Position numbers and translations under genes: made by a program. 64,000 nucleotides of DNA, from contig OZ018319.1 in assembly GCA_963969495.1 (NCBI GenBank), forward strand, positions 205,267,405 through 205,331,404, given 5' to 3'. This document shows, piece after piece, positions 1-12,606 of this stretch. This DNA is from Ceratothoa steindachneri (taxonomy: Eukaryota > Arthropoda > Malacostraca > Isopoda > Cymothoidae). Every line of letters begins with the position of its first letter. Within the stretch, counting starts at the first letter, position 1. Under the pieces are notes generated by a model. It was given only the letters and a program-made list of their open reading frames with translations, searched no databases and was not told where the DNA came from.

Positions 1-485
1 CCAATAACCATAACAATATAATTATAATAATAATAATAACAACAATAACAATATTAATAATAATAACTCTTTGTCTTTTCTTTTGTTTTGGACGAGATTT
101 AAAATGACACTTAAAGATCATATAATTATATTGTACTGCACTTATCTCAGTGCAAACCTCCATAACTGAAGCGTGAAGTTTCAGTTGCTAATGGGGCTTA
201 TTCATCTATGCAACCCCAGAGTCCCCGAGGAACTCAAATGACTCGTTGAACCGAATTCCTAAAATTACTCAATGAATGACATTACTCGAATGAACTAGTG
301 ACTAAAGTGACTCAATGACTCTAGTCTTGGTTCTGGTTTGTTTCCATTAAATGTACTTTCTTGGGACCATAAGAAGAATTGATGTGAGATTGAGCCCCCA
401 CCCGAGGGGTTAAATTCGTATGTTAGAGTACTTGTGTTATTGATACTCTCTCCCGTGGGGCTCAAATAACCCCTTTCACTGCATC
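1..485. other. AT-rich spacer
   Basis: No gene is visible. The first 70 bases are an imperfect AAT/AAC trinucleotide tract. Around 230-320 there are scattered TGACTCA-like words that resemble the repeat seen at 2.2-2.8 kb. Confidence 0.5.
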
Positions 486-934
486 TTCTAGGGCAGGGGT
501 CTCTAAACTACGGCCCGCGGGCCAGATCCGGCCCGCGAGGTCAGTTCATCCGGCCCGCTGCTGCAGTGTGGATGCAGCAATTACAAAGCAAATATTGATG
601 ATATCTTAAAAGCTAAACGCCAGGTTCACAAATCTCACTAACCTTTTTTGCTGCTTAGTTTGTGAGACTCGGATATGTGCGCACTGGGTGTGATAATACT
701 ATCCTTTTGCTAACGACGCCTTCTTTGGTAACTTTTTAGTAAATAAATATGTTTGGTGTCTTTATTTTTTGTGTATTTTGGATTTTGGGTATTGGTAAAT
801 AAATATGTTAGTTGTCTTTATTTTTTGTGTATTCAATATATTGTATTAAACAAAATGGTTATGCGGCCCGCGCTCGTCATTCTCTCAGTTATCTGGCCCA
901 CTTTGAAAAAGGTTTGGCTACCCCTGTTCTAGGG
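486..934. mobile_element. hAT-like MITE with 8-bp target duplication
   Basis: The element itself is 494-926 (433 bp). It begins CAGGGGTCTCTAAAC, and its other end read on the minus strand begins CAGGGGTAGCCAAAC, so the termini are inverted repeats of hAT type. The 8 bases TTCTAGGG lie immediately outside both ends (486-493 and 927-934) and are identical, as expected for a hAT target-site duplication. Both ends have GGCCCGCG-rich subterminal sequence. There is no transposase frame, so it is non-autonomous. Confidence 0.9.
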
Positions 935-2219
935 TGATAAGTTTCAATGTGCCATATTTTTTATCCATATTTTTTAATTACAATAGATGCCATTTAATAA
1001 GACCATCGGCCATTAAGCCATTAAGACCCATGATACATGTCTAAAATAGAGGTAAATCTCAAAAATAATTATTAAATTAAGTATTATACCATAGGTGACG
1101 TCCAAAAACTACAATTCATAATTTTCTGATTTGTGAATAAAATTTGTATCTGAGAGAGTTAGTGGTCGCTCCTTTATGAGGTGCTGTTATTTATTATCAA
1201 TGCTGTGTAAGATAACCATTATTAAGCATTAATGCCCTTTTATTCCACTACTCAGCGGGAGGAATTTAGGTTAGCCCTCCCCCAATTTTATCATGGATCC
1301 GCCACTGATTAATGCATATTAGAACCGATTTCGCCCCCAACTATTCAAAGGTATGTGATTGTCATAAATTAACTTCGTTTATTATGAACTGGGAGAATTT
1401 TATCCGGCCCTTCTAATTTAACATATTTTTCATGGTAATTCCGGTTAATTTACTCCATTTTATCTTCTATTCCATAGTTTATACTCTCTAGTTCTTTAAA
1501 AAAAAACTTTAAAAAAATACCCCTTAATTCAAGCTGCATGTGAAATTAACGGTATCCTAAAAAATACGTTAATTGGCAACATCGACAAAACGCGTTGACA
1601 GGAATTTTCTCGCTTCGCTCACAATTATGTGACTGGGGATGTGGTCTACATGGAAAACTTACAAAGTGGTGATGTTGAGTATATGTAAGACTGAAAATAA
1701 AATGACGATGATACGTACAGGTTAGACTTAAAAGAAGTACGACGCCGAAGTATATATATGTTAGAGTGACTAAGAAGTGACCACATCTTGCACATGTAGA
1801 ATCAATAAATAGGTGAAGAATACATGTAAAACTAACAAGGTGACGATGATGTGAACATTTAAGACTAAAAAATAAGTGCTGAGATATTTACACATGCCTT
1901 TTAGCTGAAGGGTTTTTACTGTTAGTCTAAAAAAAAAAAATCATTTTAAAAATCATAGAAAACTATCTTCCGGATGTTCTATTAATACAACCTTTAAGCT
2001 TATTAGACCAAAATCCGTGGTGGAGAGATATCTGTTATTGCTTTATTTATCCTCTTCCAATATTTCCTATTTATAATAATTTAACAAACTCAACCCTCCC
2101 TCCCAGCCAACTATCCCCCACTCCCCCAAGTTCCTTCTCTTTGCTGGTCTGGGCCAGGGATTTCGCTTATTTGAGACAGCTTATTTGTATCGTTGCCATT
2201 TTTAATCATTTGATTCTTC
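935..2219. other. AT-rich spacer with a small MITE relic
   Basis: No coding signal is visible. At 1236-1307 there is a 72-bp piece ending in CCGCCACTG, a hAT-type terminus when read on the minus strand. It is bounded by ATTAATGC at 1228-1235 and again at 1308-1315. Its left terminus is not recognisable, so it is probably a deleted MITE. The rest is unassigned AT-rich sequence. Confidence 0.45.
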
Positions 2220-2790
2220 AGGTCATAAGTCATTGATTAATTCGAGGTCGCTAAGTGACTGGAGTCACTGAATATTATTAGTCATGGGTAATTTGACTCA
2301 CTGGTTCATTTGATTCATTCACTTATTAAGATCTAGGCATTTATTTTATTTGAGGTAATAATTAAATTTTAATCATGAATAATATGAGTCACTGGGTCAT
2401 TTGAGTCATCGAATGACTTTAGTCAACTGAGTTATCCAATCGTTTGAATTATTAAGTTACCTCGGTCATGAATAATTAAAGCCACAATAACATTTCAGCC
2501 ATTTGATTCAATGAATAATGAGTCATATGGGTCATTGAAACAATGAGTTATTTGAGTCAGTAACTTTTTAATCATTGATTCCCCTCTTCCCTGAGTCATT
2601 TGAGTCACTGGCACATTTAGTTATCGAATGATTAAATTCGTATAAGCAATTAGGTTATCTAAATTTTTAGTCAGTGTATCACTTCGCCCATGAAAATCTT
2701 TAGTCAACGAATCATTTCGCTTTTTCATTAAACTTAGTTTTCTCAGTCATTGAGTCATTTGAGTCAAAGGTTATGAGTCATTTAACCACG
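2220..2790. repeat. Degenerate GAGTCA/TCATTTGA repeat
   Basis: This stretch is built from loosely repeated words of about 8-12 bases around GTCATTTGAGTCA. I read about nine exact TGAGTCA heptamers in it. The spacing is irregular, so it is an eroded short-unit minisatellite rather than a clean array. TGAGTCA is also the AP-1 (TRE) consensus, but nothing else here indicates a regulatory region. Confidence 0.65.
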
Positions 2791-2799
2791 ATATCGCAC

Positions 2800-4438
2800 T
2801 AGAAATTGATGTATTTATAACGAAATCTAAGTCATTATTTCTTTTATGTCCTCGCTGTTATTCATTTCTTCCCTTCCCTTGTTCCTTTCAATGATCTCTA
2901 TTCCACTGTTTAATTCCATTTTTTATTTTATTCTTTCATTTGTAGTGACGTGCCCTGAATTCACTCCTCGTAGTGTAAAGATTCTTTGCCATTGAACTTG
3001 TCTGCTGGTAGGGGTTATCCTATAATCTCCATCTATATGTACATTGCAACCAGCAACCAAAATAACCCATTTGTCAAACCATACAACGGAGGAGACCCAG
3101 GTCCGAATCTACCATATACCCTCTTTTGAAAAGGCATCGTTGAATGGCATCACCCCGACACACCAACGCCACACACACTCCCTCCGTAAGTGCCCCGCCC
3201 TGCATTATGCCATTCAGGGTCAGTCCGAGTTTAGGACAGAAGGAAACCCATGTGTCCTCGACTGAGAGGAAACACCTTCATTGTTGGTCACCAATTTGAC
3301 CTTTCAGTGTCATACCAATCTCCCGCTGTTGCCCGTTCAATATCTCTTACAAACATTTACCACAACTCCACCTCCCATTTTTTTACGTTCAGATGATTGG
3401 TCGCTCCACCCTTTCTCGCTTTCTCTCTTTATTTCCACACACAAATTCACTTGCTCTCACACATTACTAAATTTATCATAAGTATACCTTGCGTTCACGT
3501 TTATATTTTGAGCTAAATTTCTCACCGAGTTTAATAAAAAGAAAACTTCTATTCCTCCTCCACCACAGTACACCATGGGTATTCAAACATGATCCTTACC
3601 ATTTCTACAGATGCCAGACTCCCTCCAATACCCCGTACCTAAACGCAAAAAATCGTCCTTGATCTATTTTTATCCCATAAGATCAGATAACAAATTTTTC
3701 AACGTCAAATCAATTTTTCCTTTTATGCGTTAATACACGCATGAATGTAACCATTTTTAAGGCTCTTGTAACGAGTTCTGCTCTAGTAAACAGACTTGAA
3801 CTTGAGGGTTGACCACGGTATATAACAACTCTCTAATACCTTATAAATCGAATTTACATTCAAATTGATAACTTCATTCTAAAAGCCTTGGCACTGACTG
3901 CTGGCGAGGGCAACCTTGCTCTAACCTTCCTCGAATGAACTTCAATTTCAAATATTCTTTTATGGTTTCGTTTAGGAACGCTTTGAAAAAGGCTTTTAAA
4001 AAGGCTTTTAAAAAGGCTTTTAAAAGGTTTTTAAAGCATTAGTCGCCCGGCTTTTTTGCTCGAACTCGCCCTCTGCAAAAGTTCAAATGGTACACGTTAT
4101 CTAAGATAATTAAAATAAAAGATTTAAATCCTTTTTTATAAATAAAATAATATATCATTTTAATTGAAAATAATCATTATATTGATATAATTAAAACATT
4201 ATTAATAAGTTTCTACCTATTTATAATTAGGATTGATAAATTCTCAGTTCTTACACAAATTTTCATCAACACCTATGGTTGTTTTATGCTTTTTAAATCT
4301 GTTACCCTTTAAAACTTATATTTAATTATAGAAAACAGTGCCGCCCTTCATGGGATACTATTTTATATCTTAAATTTTATGAAAATTTTGCTCAGGGACT
4401 ATTTTTCACCTATTAAACTATATTTTCCAGACAAAATA
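2800..4438. other. Unassigned AT-rich stretch
   Basis: Two short open frames near 3044-3481 have no recognisable domain and look like chance. At about 3985-4030 there are four tandem copies of an AAAAAGGCTTTT-type 12-mer. Nothing else is assignable. Confidence 0.4.
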
Positions 4439-4952
4439 GGCTTGCTCATAGGTGGGCGCGATAACGAAAAAAATGTATCACGATAACCGATAAAGCGATA
4501 GAGATAACCTTATCGGCGATAACCGATAATCGATAACTTGCGATAAATTTATCGCCCGATAAGGTGATAACCGATAAATCGATAAATCTAAAATTATAAT
4601 ACAATATTTATTAATAACTATATGTAGAACGGAAGAAGCACGGGAACATAGGCAAAAAATCATCAAAGAACGCGTAAAACCGGTAGCGCGCAGGAGCAAC
4701 GCTTCGTGACCTCTCGTCCGACAACTGGTTCCCAGCTCGGACCTATCTATTTCTGCCTCCAAGGCACGCGCGGCTCGCCCCTATACTAAACTGGAACCAA
4801 AAACTGAAATTATCGATTATCGCTAGTTTGGAACCAAAAGTATCTGCGATACGGATGAATCAATAACGCGGGGGTGGGGATATCGGATAACCGATAACCT
4901 GATATCGTTATCGCGATAATTTATCGTGATAACGCCCACCTATGGGTTTGCC
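4439..4952. mobile_element. hAT-like MITE rich in GATAA
   Basis: The ends CATAGGTGGGCGCGATAAC (from 4447) and the inverse ending CGCCCACCTATG (to 4944) form terminal inverted repeats around a 498-bp element. The flanks GGCTTGCT (4439-4446) and GGTTTGCC (4945-4952) agree at 6 of 8 bases, consistent with an aged 8-bp duplication. Subterminal sequence at both ends is packed with CGATAACCGATAA-type repeats, probably transposase-binding repeats by analogy with other hAT elements. The 4478-4762 frame on the minus strand is a by-product of these repeats. Confidence 0.75.
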
Positions 4953-5759
4953 GGTTTGTGTGCTTTCAATAACATACTAACTTAAGGCATTTCCTCGTTT
5001 TAATTGGATAAAAAATTAAAAACATAAGTGTATTTAACTAAAAAAATAAGGAAGAGTTATAATAAATCAGTCTCTTTTCGCGGTCATGTTGTGGTGAGGT
5101 CTAGAATGGAGTCAAGTTACTATCGTACATAAATCTTGGTTTACAAACAGAGAAGGACTGACCTAAGCCATTTATGTATTTTAATTAGATGTTTAATAAC
5201 TAACATAAGAGTTTTAAAAAAATTAACAAATTATCATAACTATCAAGGCAAATAAGAGTCTATAGGTGAAAGGCCACAAAAGGCCCTCGGGCGATTATGT
5301 AGCACTGAATCGAGGATTTATAAAGGCCCTCGGGCGACTGATGGGTTAAAAGGACTTCTAAAAGCCTTCCGAAGGCTTGTAATTATCTTCCCGGAAATAG
5401 AAGTGGCACTAATAGTCCCTATTATGTCACTACCCATTTAAGTCCAGCCCATAGATGTCACTAGCTCGGAGTTTAATATTTATTCCCCATAACCCTACAT
5501 TTTAAGAACGAGATTTTTTGAAGGTTTGAATAAGATTTTTTCTTTTAATTTAGTTGTCACCTAAGAAGACCAGGCAATGGCTTCGTTACTAAAATTAAAA
5601 TTTAAAATCTAAAAAAAAGCAGCCATGGTTAAATTTTTAAAAATTTCTGAAGTTAGCCAATTATAATAATTTTAAAAAGGAACTCTAAACTAAATTTTCC
5701 CCTTTTCAAAATATCACGTTGCTAAAATATAGTTATAGAAGAAAATATATATAAATAAA
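4953..5759. other. Unassigned AT-rich stretch
   Basis: No gene is visible. The 16-mer AAAGGCCCTCGGGCGA occurs near 5279 and again near 5322 as a short direct repeat, partial in the first copy. The rest is unassigned. Confidence 0.35.
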
Positions 5760-6131
5760 TTTTCTGAACTTCACCATTTGAAATTTGGGTTTAAAAAAAT
5801 TCGCAAAGTTTTGATACTTATATTTATCTCTGAACTTCACCATTTTGTTTTTTGATATTAAAAAAGAATTATTAGAAATAACTTTGATAAAAAATAGGTC
5901 ATAACCAAACTAAGATGAAATTATTATTCAAATACTCAAAAAATCCCCTTCTTAAATTATAGAGTTAGTGATGATGATGATGATGATGATGATTTAAAAT
6001 TTTCAGTAGTTATTTCTAATAATTCTTTTATAATATAAAAAAATAAAATGGTGAAATTCAGAAATAAATATAAGTATCAAATTTTTGTGAATTTTTAAAA
6101 AACTAAAAGAATTACAAATGGAAATTATTAG
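5760..6131. repeat. Foldback (inverted repeat) element
   Basis: Sequence around 5790-5886 recurs in inverse orientation at about 6007-6105, sharing GATACTTATATTTAT, the words around CTTCACCATTTT, and GAATTATTAGAAATAAC. Matching continues weakly outward to about 5760 and 6131. The arms are about 100-125 bp and the loop about 120 bp. The loop contains a (GAT)n tract at about 5969-5992. No target duplication was identified. Confidence 0.65.
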
Positions 6132-8124
6132 AGCAAATTTAGATGGAGAAAAAAAGAAAGAATCATGATAGGCCGTAGGCCAGAGACCGAAAGTCTGCCA
6201 GCGAAGCGCAAGCTCCTTCTGTAAGGAGAAGTGGCGAAACTGCTCATCTTGTTTGATATATATTTATTTTATTTATTATTTTATTTATTGGATCAAAACC
6301 AACGGGAGAACTTCTACCACAACTTGTCAAGACGTCTCGCAAGAAGAGATAACATGTAGCATGAATACTTACAGAGGGAAAACTACATGAAACCATGAAG
6401 ACTAAGAAGATGCTCACCTCTCCCGAAACGTAAATGATACTAACCATTATGGGGGGGAAGGATTCTAATACTATGGTCCTATGTCAGGTTATTCAGCCCT
6501 GTACTAGGGTGGGTAGATCTTACACTGCTCATCAAACACATAGTCACTGCCAACGCTGCTTTCTTTCCTCTCCAGTCTTCACAGCACAACACACACACAC
6601 ACTCTCTGTTCCAAGGAATACTGCCGATGAGTATCTATATCCACATACCTCTGAATCGGAACAGGTCCCTCTTCCCCGGAGCGACGAAGGTTCCCCCTGA
6701 ACGCTATTTGGTGTCATAACACAATACTTCCTGACACCTCTCCCCAAAGAGGACCGGCCCCTGGTGCCCTCAGGCTCACCAACGATTGTCATACTGATCT
6801 TTATGTCTATTTCATTATCCGGTCTGGATCCGCTTGGATAAAGGCTGGTTGGCGAACCACTGCGACTTCTACGTCAGGTTCTACTCCTTCAGCCTTAGGT
6901 TCAATGAGTGGTCGGACTGTAAAGGTGAAATTTCCCCCTCCCCCTGTCAAAGAGTTAGCCTCATAAGCAAGTTCTAAGTTCTAAAATTGGAGTCCTCTCT
7001 GCAGGATTAGAAGGATCTTTGGTGTCCTAATTCTCCCACACATACACTTCGCTTCTTCTTGCCACATTCATTGCATACTCAGACTACAACCTGTCTCTCC
7101 TACTAAACTACCAAAAAACAACTTATCATTTCCTATACTTTCCACTTCACAGCTACCACTCACTATGCTCATTCTTTTTCGTTTTTCTTCCACACATTCT
7201 TACCCGTTCATTCCCTACCATACTCATTTTGTTGCCTCTTCGGAAAACTACCTGTCTCATTTTTCCTACTAAACTACCATAAAATATTCTTATTCTTTAC
7301 ACTACACACCAACCGCACACTATGCTCATTCGTTTCCGTTTTTCTCCCACACATTCATCGTTCCTCTATTCCAAGCACATTCCCTTTTTTTATTCCATGT
7401 GTCTACTTTTAAACAGCGAGATCGAGTCATTTCTTCTTCTTTTTTAATCCCGATCCACATAAAATGGAGCCGACTCGAGGTTAGCTTCTGTAATAACCTT
7501 TGAAGTCATCAAAAACCTGTCATAAATATGCTTCTATATTTCATAGCATTATAAAAAGAGGAAAACCAACTGGTACATCTTTATCAGTCTTCAAAGAGAA
7601 GGAAAACTGGTCAGGTTAGGAAAGTTGAAAGGTGTGGAGGTATATAACCGCGTATCGATGAGGACACTTCTAGGTGCTATCTATGGAGAGAATTGCTGCG
7701 AAATTCAACTGGGATAGTTCTTCACGGCAACCAACGATGACATTTTGGTGAAATAATGAAAAATGGATGTAGTTTTAGGGGGTGTCAGAATGAGGATCAT
7801 AGTTCGAAAAAAAAGGGATGATCTTGGAATACGAACGTGTTCGGAGTTGGGAAATCAGCCTAGGGGGAAAAGAGAAAGCTATTGTGGGCGCGGCTACCAA
7901 TGCGACGTCGAAGGGCTCTTTAAGGCTATGGAAAGGAGCCCTGACGAATCGCTAAAAAGGAATGCAATGATGTGGCTGCATGATGGCGTGCTGTGAATGA
8001 TATGTAGTAGTGTAATGAGGAAAGGGGGGAGGGGGAAGGGGATAAAAAGAGTGAGACAGGCAGAGAAAATAATAGTGGTTTATTCTAGTAAACTATTTAT
8101 TATAGCCTGTTTTTTTTTCTCTCT
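6132..8124. other. Unassigned spacer
   Basis: Several frames of 60-90 codons occur (for example 6434-6700 and 7763-7996), but none shows a domain, conserved motif or gene-like context. Around 7040-7330 a roughly 230-base segment with CTACTAAACTACCA and TATGCTCATTC appears twice in degraded form. Nothing further can be supported. Confidence 0.35.
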
Positions 8125-8369
<245 letters not shown>

Positions 8370-8419
8370 TACAAGGAAGCCACAATAACCGTGAACAATA
8401 GTTAAAAAAAAAACTAGAC

Positions 8420-8510
8420 CCGCAATGAAATGTTGGGGATTCAAACCTCTTTCATCAAACGTTCCTCGCTTCTTAGGCGCACCGATCTAACTACTGAGCC
8501 ACATTCCACA
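8420..8510 (-). other. tRNA-like sequence (possible SINE head)
   Basis: Read on the minus strand there is an A-box-like TGGCTCAGTAGTTAGA, followed about 40 bases later by a B-box-like GGTTTGAATCCCC. An acceptor-like pairing TGGAATG with CATTTCA can be drawn. The T-stem pairs poorly, so a working tRNA is unlikely. On the same strand it is followed by a short body, then the (TC)n(TA)n tract, which is the layout of a tRNA-derived SINE with a microsatellite tail. Confidence 0.45.
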
Positions 8511-8519
8511 TCGCCATAT

Positions 8520-9300
8520 TGTACTCATAAGTACGAACCAGTTTGTGATGAACATGAGGATCCAGAATTACGAATAAGTTTGTATTCTTAACCTAGCGAC
8601 TGAATGGTGGATATTTAGTGATGAGTATCGTAGATACTGTATTCAGAGGTATCCACGTGAGTGCTGATGAGCATTGGGACCTAGAAGTACGAACAACTTT
8701 GTGATGATTACCAGACAGAATCCGGAGAACGATGTCCTAATAGGTGCATGTAATTACAGTAAGAACAAGTTCGTATCAATGAGGATAATGCTCATAAGAG
8801 CGAATAGCTTCGTAATAATTGATATAGGAACTCATACTTACGAGCAGGTTTTTATTGATTATATTAATTCAGAGATGCGAACAAGTTTGTAATTATAAAT
8901 ATTTGGATTTATAAGTTCAAACAACATCGTGATATCAGAAATACGAAGTTTGTAAGAATAAATCTATGGGTTACGAAGTACGAACAATTTCGCTATGATG
9001 AGTTTATAGGAAAAGAAATACGAACAAGTTTGTAACAATGATAATATAGATTCATAAGTACGAATAAAGCCATGATAGGTGAATAGCACACCCAGTATTA
9101 TGACTCAGTTCGTAATGCTGAGCATATCAACTCGTAAATATGACCAAGTTCGTAATAGCGACCATAAAGTCATGGTGGCGAGCAAACACATCCAGAGTTA
9201 TGACTCAGCAAAAGCGAGCATTTTGACTCATAAATACGACCACGTTCGTAAATGTGATCAGAACGAATCAGAGGTACGAACTGTATTTTGGGACAATAGC
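8520..9300. repeat. Degenerate ~35-bp minisatellite
   Basis: A unit like ATAAGTACGAACAAGTTTGT followed by a GATGAGCAT-type spacer repeats about 20 times with many substitutions and small indels. The repeat makes long open frames at 8674-8892 and 9079-9315, which I do not regard as genes. Confidence 0.75.
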
Positions 9301-9954
9301 AGCACGAGGGGTTAATTTCGTACCTTTATTCCATGTTCCCAGGGTCTGACCCCCCCCCCCTACCTCATCCGAAAATGTTTACGCCCTACATTTTTCTCTC
9401 ACCTCCTTTCACATTTCTTCCCCGGGTTTATGTCTTGATTCTCAGTTACGTGCAACTGCTTTTACTTCGAAGCCTACTTGAAGGAGGCTCTATTGTAGAC
9501 CACCCTACATCAAGTAGGCCGAGACTCATGCCCCGCTCCGCAATCCAGTCGTCACGCCATCCGTCGTCACGCCAGGGGTCGTGCCCCTGAAAACGGCAAA
9601 TATTAAGCTCTAGACGAGATTGGGCATTGCCAGGTAGTAGTATTAGTAGTAATTGTAGTAGTATTAGTAGTAGTAGTAGTAGAGGTGGTAATTGGCACGG
9701 GTTTTACCACCGTGCTACAAAATTAGTAGGGGTTTGACCCCCCGAACGGCACTCATTTCAGATGCCTTTTTTTCTCATTTAGGACCCACTGATTAAAGTA
9801 GGATCTGAACCTCGAGTATATATGGCAGCTTCCGCAAAGTCAACCTGAATCGAGAGTTCCTCCAAAGACTTACCATCTCCGTTGTATTTTAACTTGGCTC
9901 TAATTAAAGGGGGAGTAGCTCATTTTTGAGGGTGTTAGTTGAAACTAGTCTCCG
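9301..9954. other. Unassigned spacer with (TAG)n
   Basis: There is a C-run at about 9349-9360 and a TAG-rich trinucleotide tract at about 9640-9691. The 85-codon frame at 9333-9590 has no recognisable feature. Confidence 0.5.
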
Positions 9955-10625
9955 AAAAGTTCATTATACCTCATTTAAAAAACAGGTTAGTTTGTTTTCC
10001 ATTATACCTCATTCCACTATACCTCATGTCCAATATACCTAATGTCCATTATACCTTGTGTCCATTATACCACATATACACTATACACATTGCCAATTAT
10101 ACCTCATGTCATTGTACATCAGGTCCATTAACCTCATGTCTATTGTAAATCACGTCCATCATGTCTATTTTACATCATGTCCATCATACATCGTGTATGT
10201 CATACATCATGTCCATTATGCTTCACGTCCATTATACTTCATGTCCATTATACTTCAATTCCATTATATTTCATGTATATTATGCTACCTCTCTATTTTA
10301 CTACCAGTCTATTATACCTCATTCCACCATACCCCATATTCATTATACATCTTGTCCACTATACCTCTTTTCCATTATACTTCATATATACTATAACATT
10401 GACCATTATACCTCATATTCATTGTACATCCCGTCCATTATACCTTATGTTCATTATACCTCATGTTCATTAAACATTATGTCTATTTTAAAACATGTCC
10501 ATTATACCTCATGTATGTCATACATCATCTACATTATACTTCATTAGATTTCTTGTCTAATATACTACCTGTCTATTATACTATCGGTCTCTTATACCTC
10601 ATGTCCCATTATACATCTTTTAAAC
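9955..10625. repeat. ~16-17-bp minisatellite (CATTATACCTCATGTC type)
   Basis: The unit CATTATACCTCATGTC is repeated about 40 times with frequent substitutions and occasional dropped bases. Because few units contain stops, overlapping frames of up to 128 codons arise in all three plus-strand frames. This is expected of a repeat and not evidence of a gene. Confidence 0.85.
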
Positions 10626-11338
10626 ACATATATTTTGTCGTCATCCTTCGCGGGGCTGTCGAAGCCGTGGCACAGAGTGAAAAAGTGTGATTCCGGAGAG
10701 CGAAGCAAATTTGGCTCGTGGCAGATGTGCGAGCACCGAAATGGCGAGAGACGACGAAGGTCTGAACTGACGCAGAATGCAAATGATCATTTCTATCCCT
10801 ATTTGTTGCATGGTCATTCGAATATCAAGTCGCTTTCTAATCTTATATGTATATGCAGGAAGGGAGGGCTGGGGAAGGGGCATTTAGAAGAATTGGCCCT
10901 CAAATTTAGAACTGCTAAAAGAATATTTAAGAAATCTTTTGATTCCTGATGGGAGCATGGGAAAGGAAATCAGGTTGAGAAGTAGGAAAGATTGGCTTCT
11001 TTAGTAGCGAGGACAATCCAAGGAATTAGCTAGGAATACCTCAGAGGGACTTTGGAAGAAATACATAGATAATGTCTCCAATAAAGGTGAAGGGTATAGT
11101 AAATACAATGAAAGTTCTGAAGTGGAAGTGAGTAGGACACAACAGGGAAAAAATGAAGATGCATAAAGAAACCATGAAGAAGCCTTCGTATGAGGTTAGA
11201 AATATGAATATTCTCTCGACGGTAGGAAAATAACAAACTCGGGCACTGGACCGTCCTCAATAAACACTTCTTCTGGAGGCCATTGCCCAGTCATGAAATG
11301 AGACAGGCTCATGTTGAGACTTGGAGTTTCACTCAATT
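10626..11338. other. Unassigned spacer
   Basis: Frames at 10635-10949 (+) and 11030-11260 (-) have no recognisable domain. Nothing else is visible. Confidence 0.35.
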
Positions 11339-11692
11339 CCTAAGACGTTTCGTCTTAAAACTTGTGACATCTTCAGACGTTTCGTCTTAAAAATTGTGAC
11401 ATCTTCAAACATTTCGTCTTAAAACTTGAGACATCTTCAGACGTTTCGTCTTAAAACTTGTGACATATTCAGACGTTTCGTCTTAAAACTTGTGACATCT
11501 TAATACGTTTCGTCTTAAAACTTGTGACAGCTTCAGACGTTTCGTCTTAAAACTTGTGACATCTTCAGGCGTGTCGTCTTAAAACCTGTGACATCTTCAG
11601 ACATTTCGTCTTAAAACTTTTGACATCTTTAGACGTTTCGTCTTAAAGCTTGTAACATCTTCAGACGTTCCGTCTTAAAACTTGTGACATCT
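11339..11692. repeat. 32-bp tandem repeat, 11 copies
   Basis: Eleven head-to-tail units of 32 bp carry the core AGACGTTTCGTCTTAAAAC followed by TTGTGACATCTTC. Each unit contains a perfect hairpin, AGACG-TTT-CGTCT. Units differ from one another by about 0-4 substitutions and period length is strictly kept. Confidence 0.95.
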
Positions 11693-12026
11693 TTGCTGAC
11701 TCAGGCGAAAATTAAAACCGAATGGTAAACCAAAGTAGCAATTGATATATACAATATCGGGAGTGCGTTAGCCCTTTTAAAATACAAATTCTATCACAAA
11801 CTATTGAATATAAATATCGTGAACATAAAATATTGAAAATATTTATAAAAAAATAATCAGTAAGAATTGTGTTTCATTCCTGAATAGATGGACTTCAAAC
11901 AAATGTTGTCATTTAAGGAATATTTATTTATATTTTAGTATCGAATTTGCAATGAGTAGGCACCTTCATACTGCATCGGGAACGCATTGGAGGACACTCT
12001 TCACCCACACCAAGCAAGTGACTATC
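11693..12026. other. Unassigned spacer
   Basis: AT-rich; no feature seen. Confidence 0.4.
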
Positions 12027-12558
12027 GAATAGACCAGAGATGGGCAAACTGCGGCCCGCGTTTCATTTGAGAATTCGACAAAATATTGAAAATCAATTAT
12101 TGAACATTTTGACCAAATCTCACCTTATAGGCTATTCTGTCAAATTTTGGAACGCCTTGGAAATTTTAATGGTTTGCGTTCCTCCAACAAACTAACTTCA
12201 TATAGTTCTATTTTTATATTATCGTTCATTATTTAAGTTTGGCAACATCGCATATTGCGTTGATAATTAATTATAAATTATGGTTTGGATTCCATGTGAA
12301 GCTGTAAGTCTTCGTTCGGTCTGAAATAAGTCTGGAAACAGTTTAAAAGGAGTGGCAAAACTATGCAAAAATAATTACCTTTAGTTATTTATGTGTAGGT
12401 ATATCTATGACTATGTAGTATATGCAAGAAAATGCAGGAAGGTAATTGCAATTAACTTAGAATTATTCCCAATTTGCATCTAACTGTGGCCCGCAAATCT
12501 TAACATAGGCTTCAATGTAGCCCGATGCTTAAAATTATTGCCCATTTCTGAAATAGAC
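12027..12558. mobile_element. hAT-like MITE
   Basis: The element spans 12035-12550 (516 bp). The left end is CAGAGATGGGCAAACTGCGG; the right end on the minus strand is CAGAAATGGGCAATAATT. The flanks GAATAGAC (12027-12034) and AAATAGAC (12551-12558) match at 7 of 8. There is no transposase frame. Confidence 0.82.
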
Positions 12559-12606
12559 CAATCTAAAAGCCCTAAAATAACTGAATTAATTGTTGACGCA
12601 GTACAC

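Noticed and set aside
8420..8510. Functional tRNA gene
   Set aside because: T-stem pairing is poor and the acceptor pairing needs G-U and adjusted spacing; only promoter-box similarity is convincing.
11339..11692. CRISPR-like array
   Set aside because: The full 32-bp unit repeats and there are no distinct spacers; the genome is eukaryotic.
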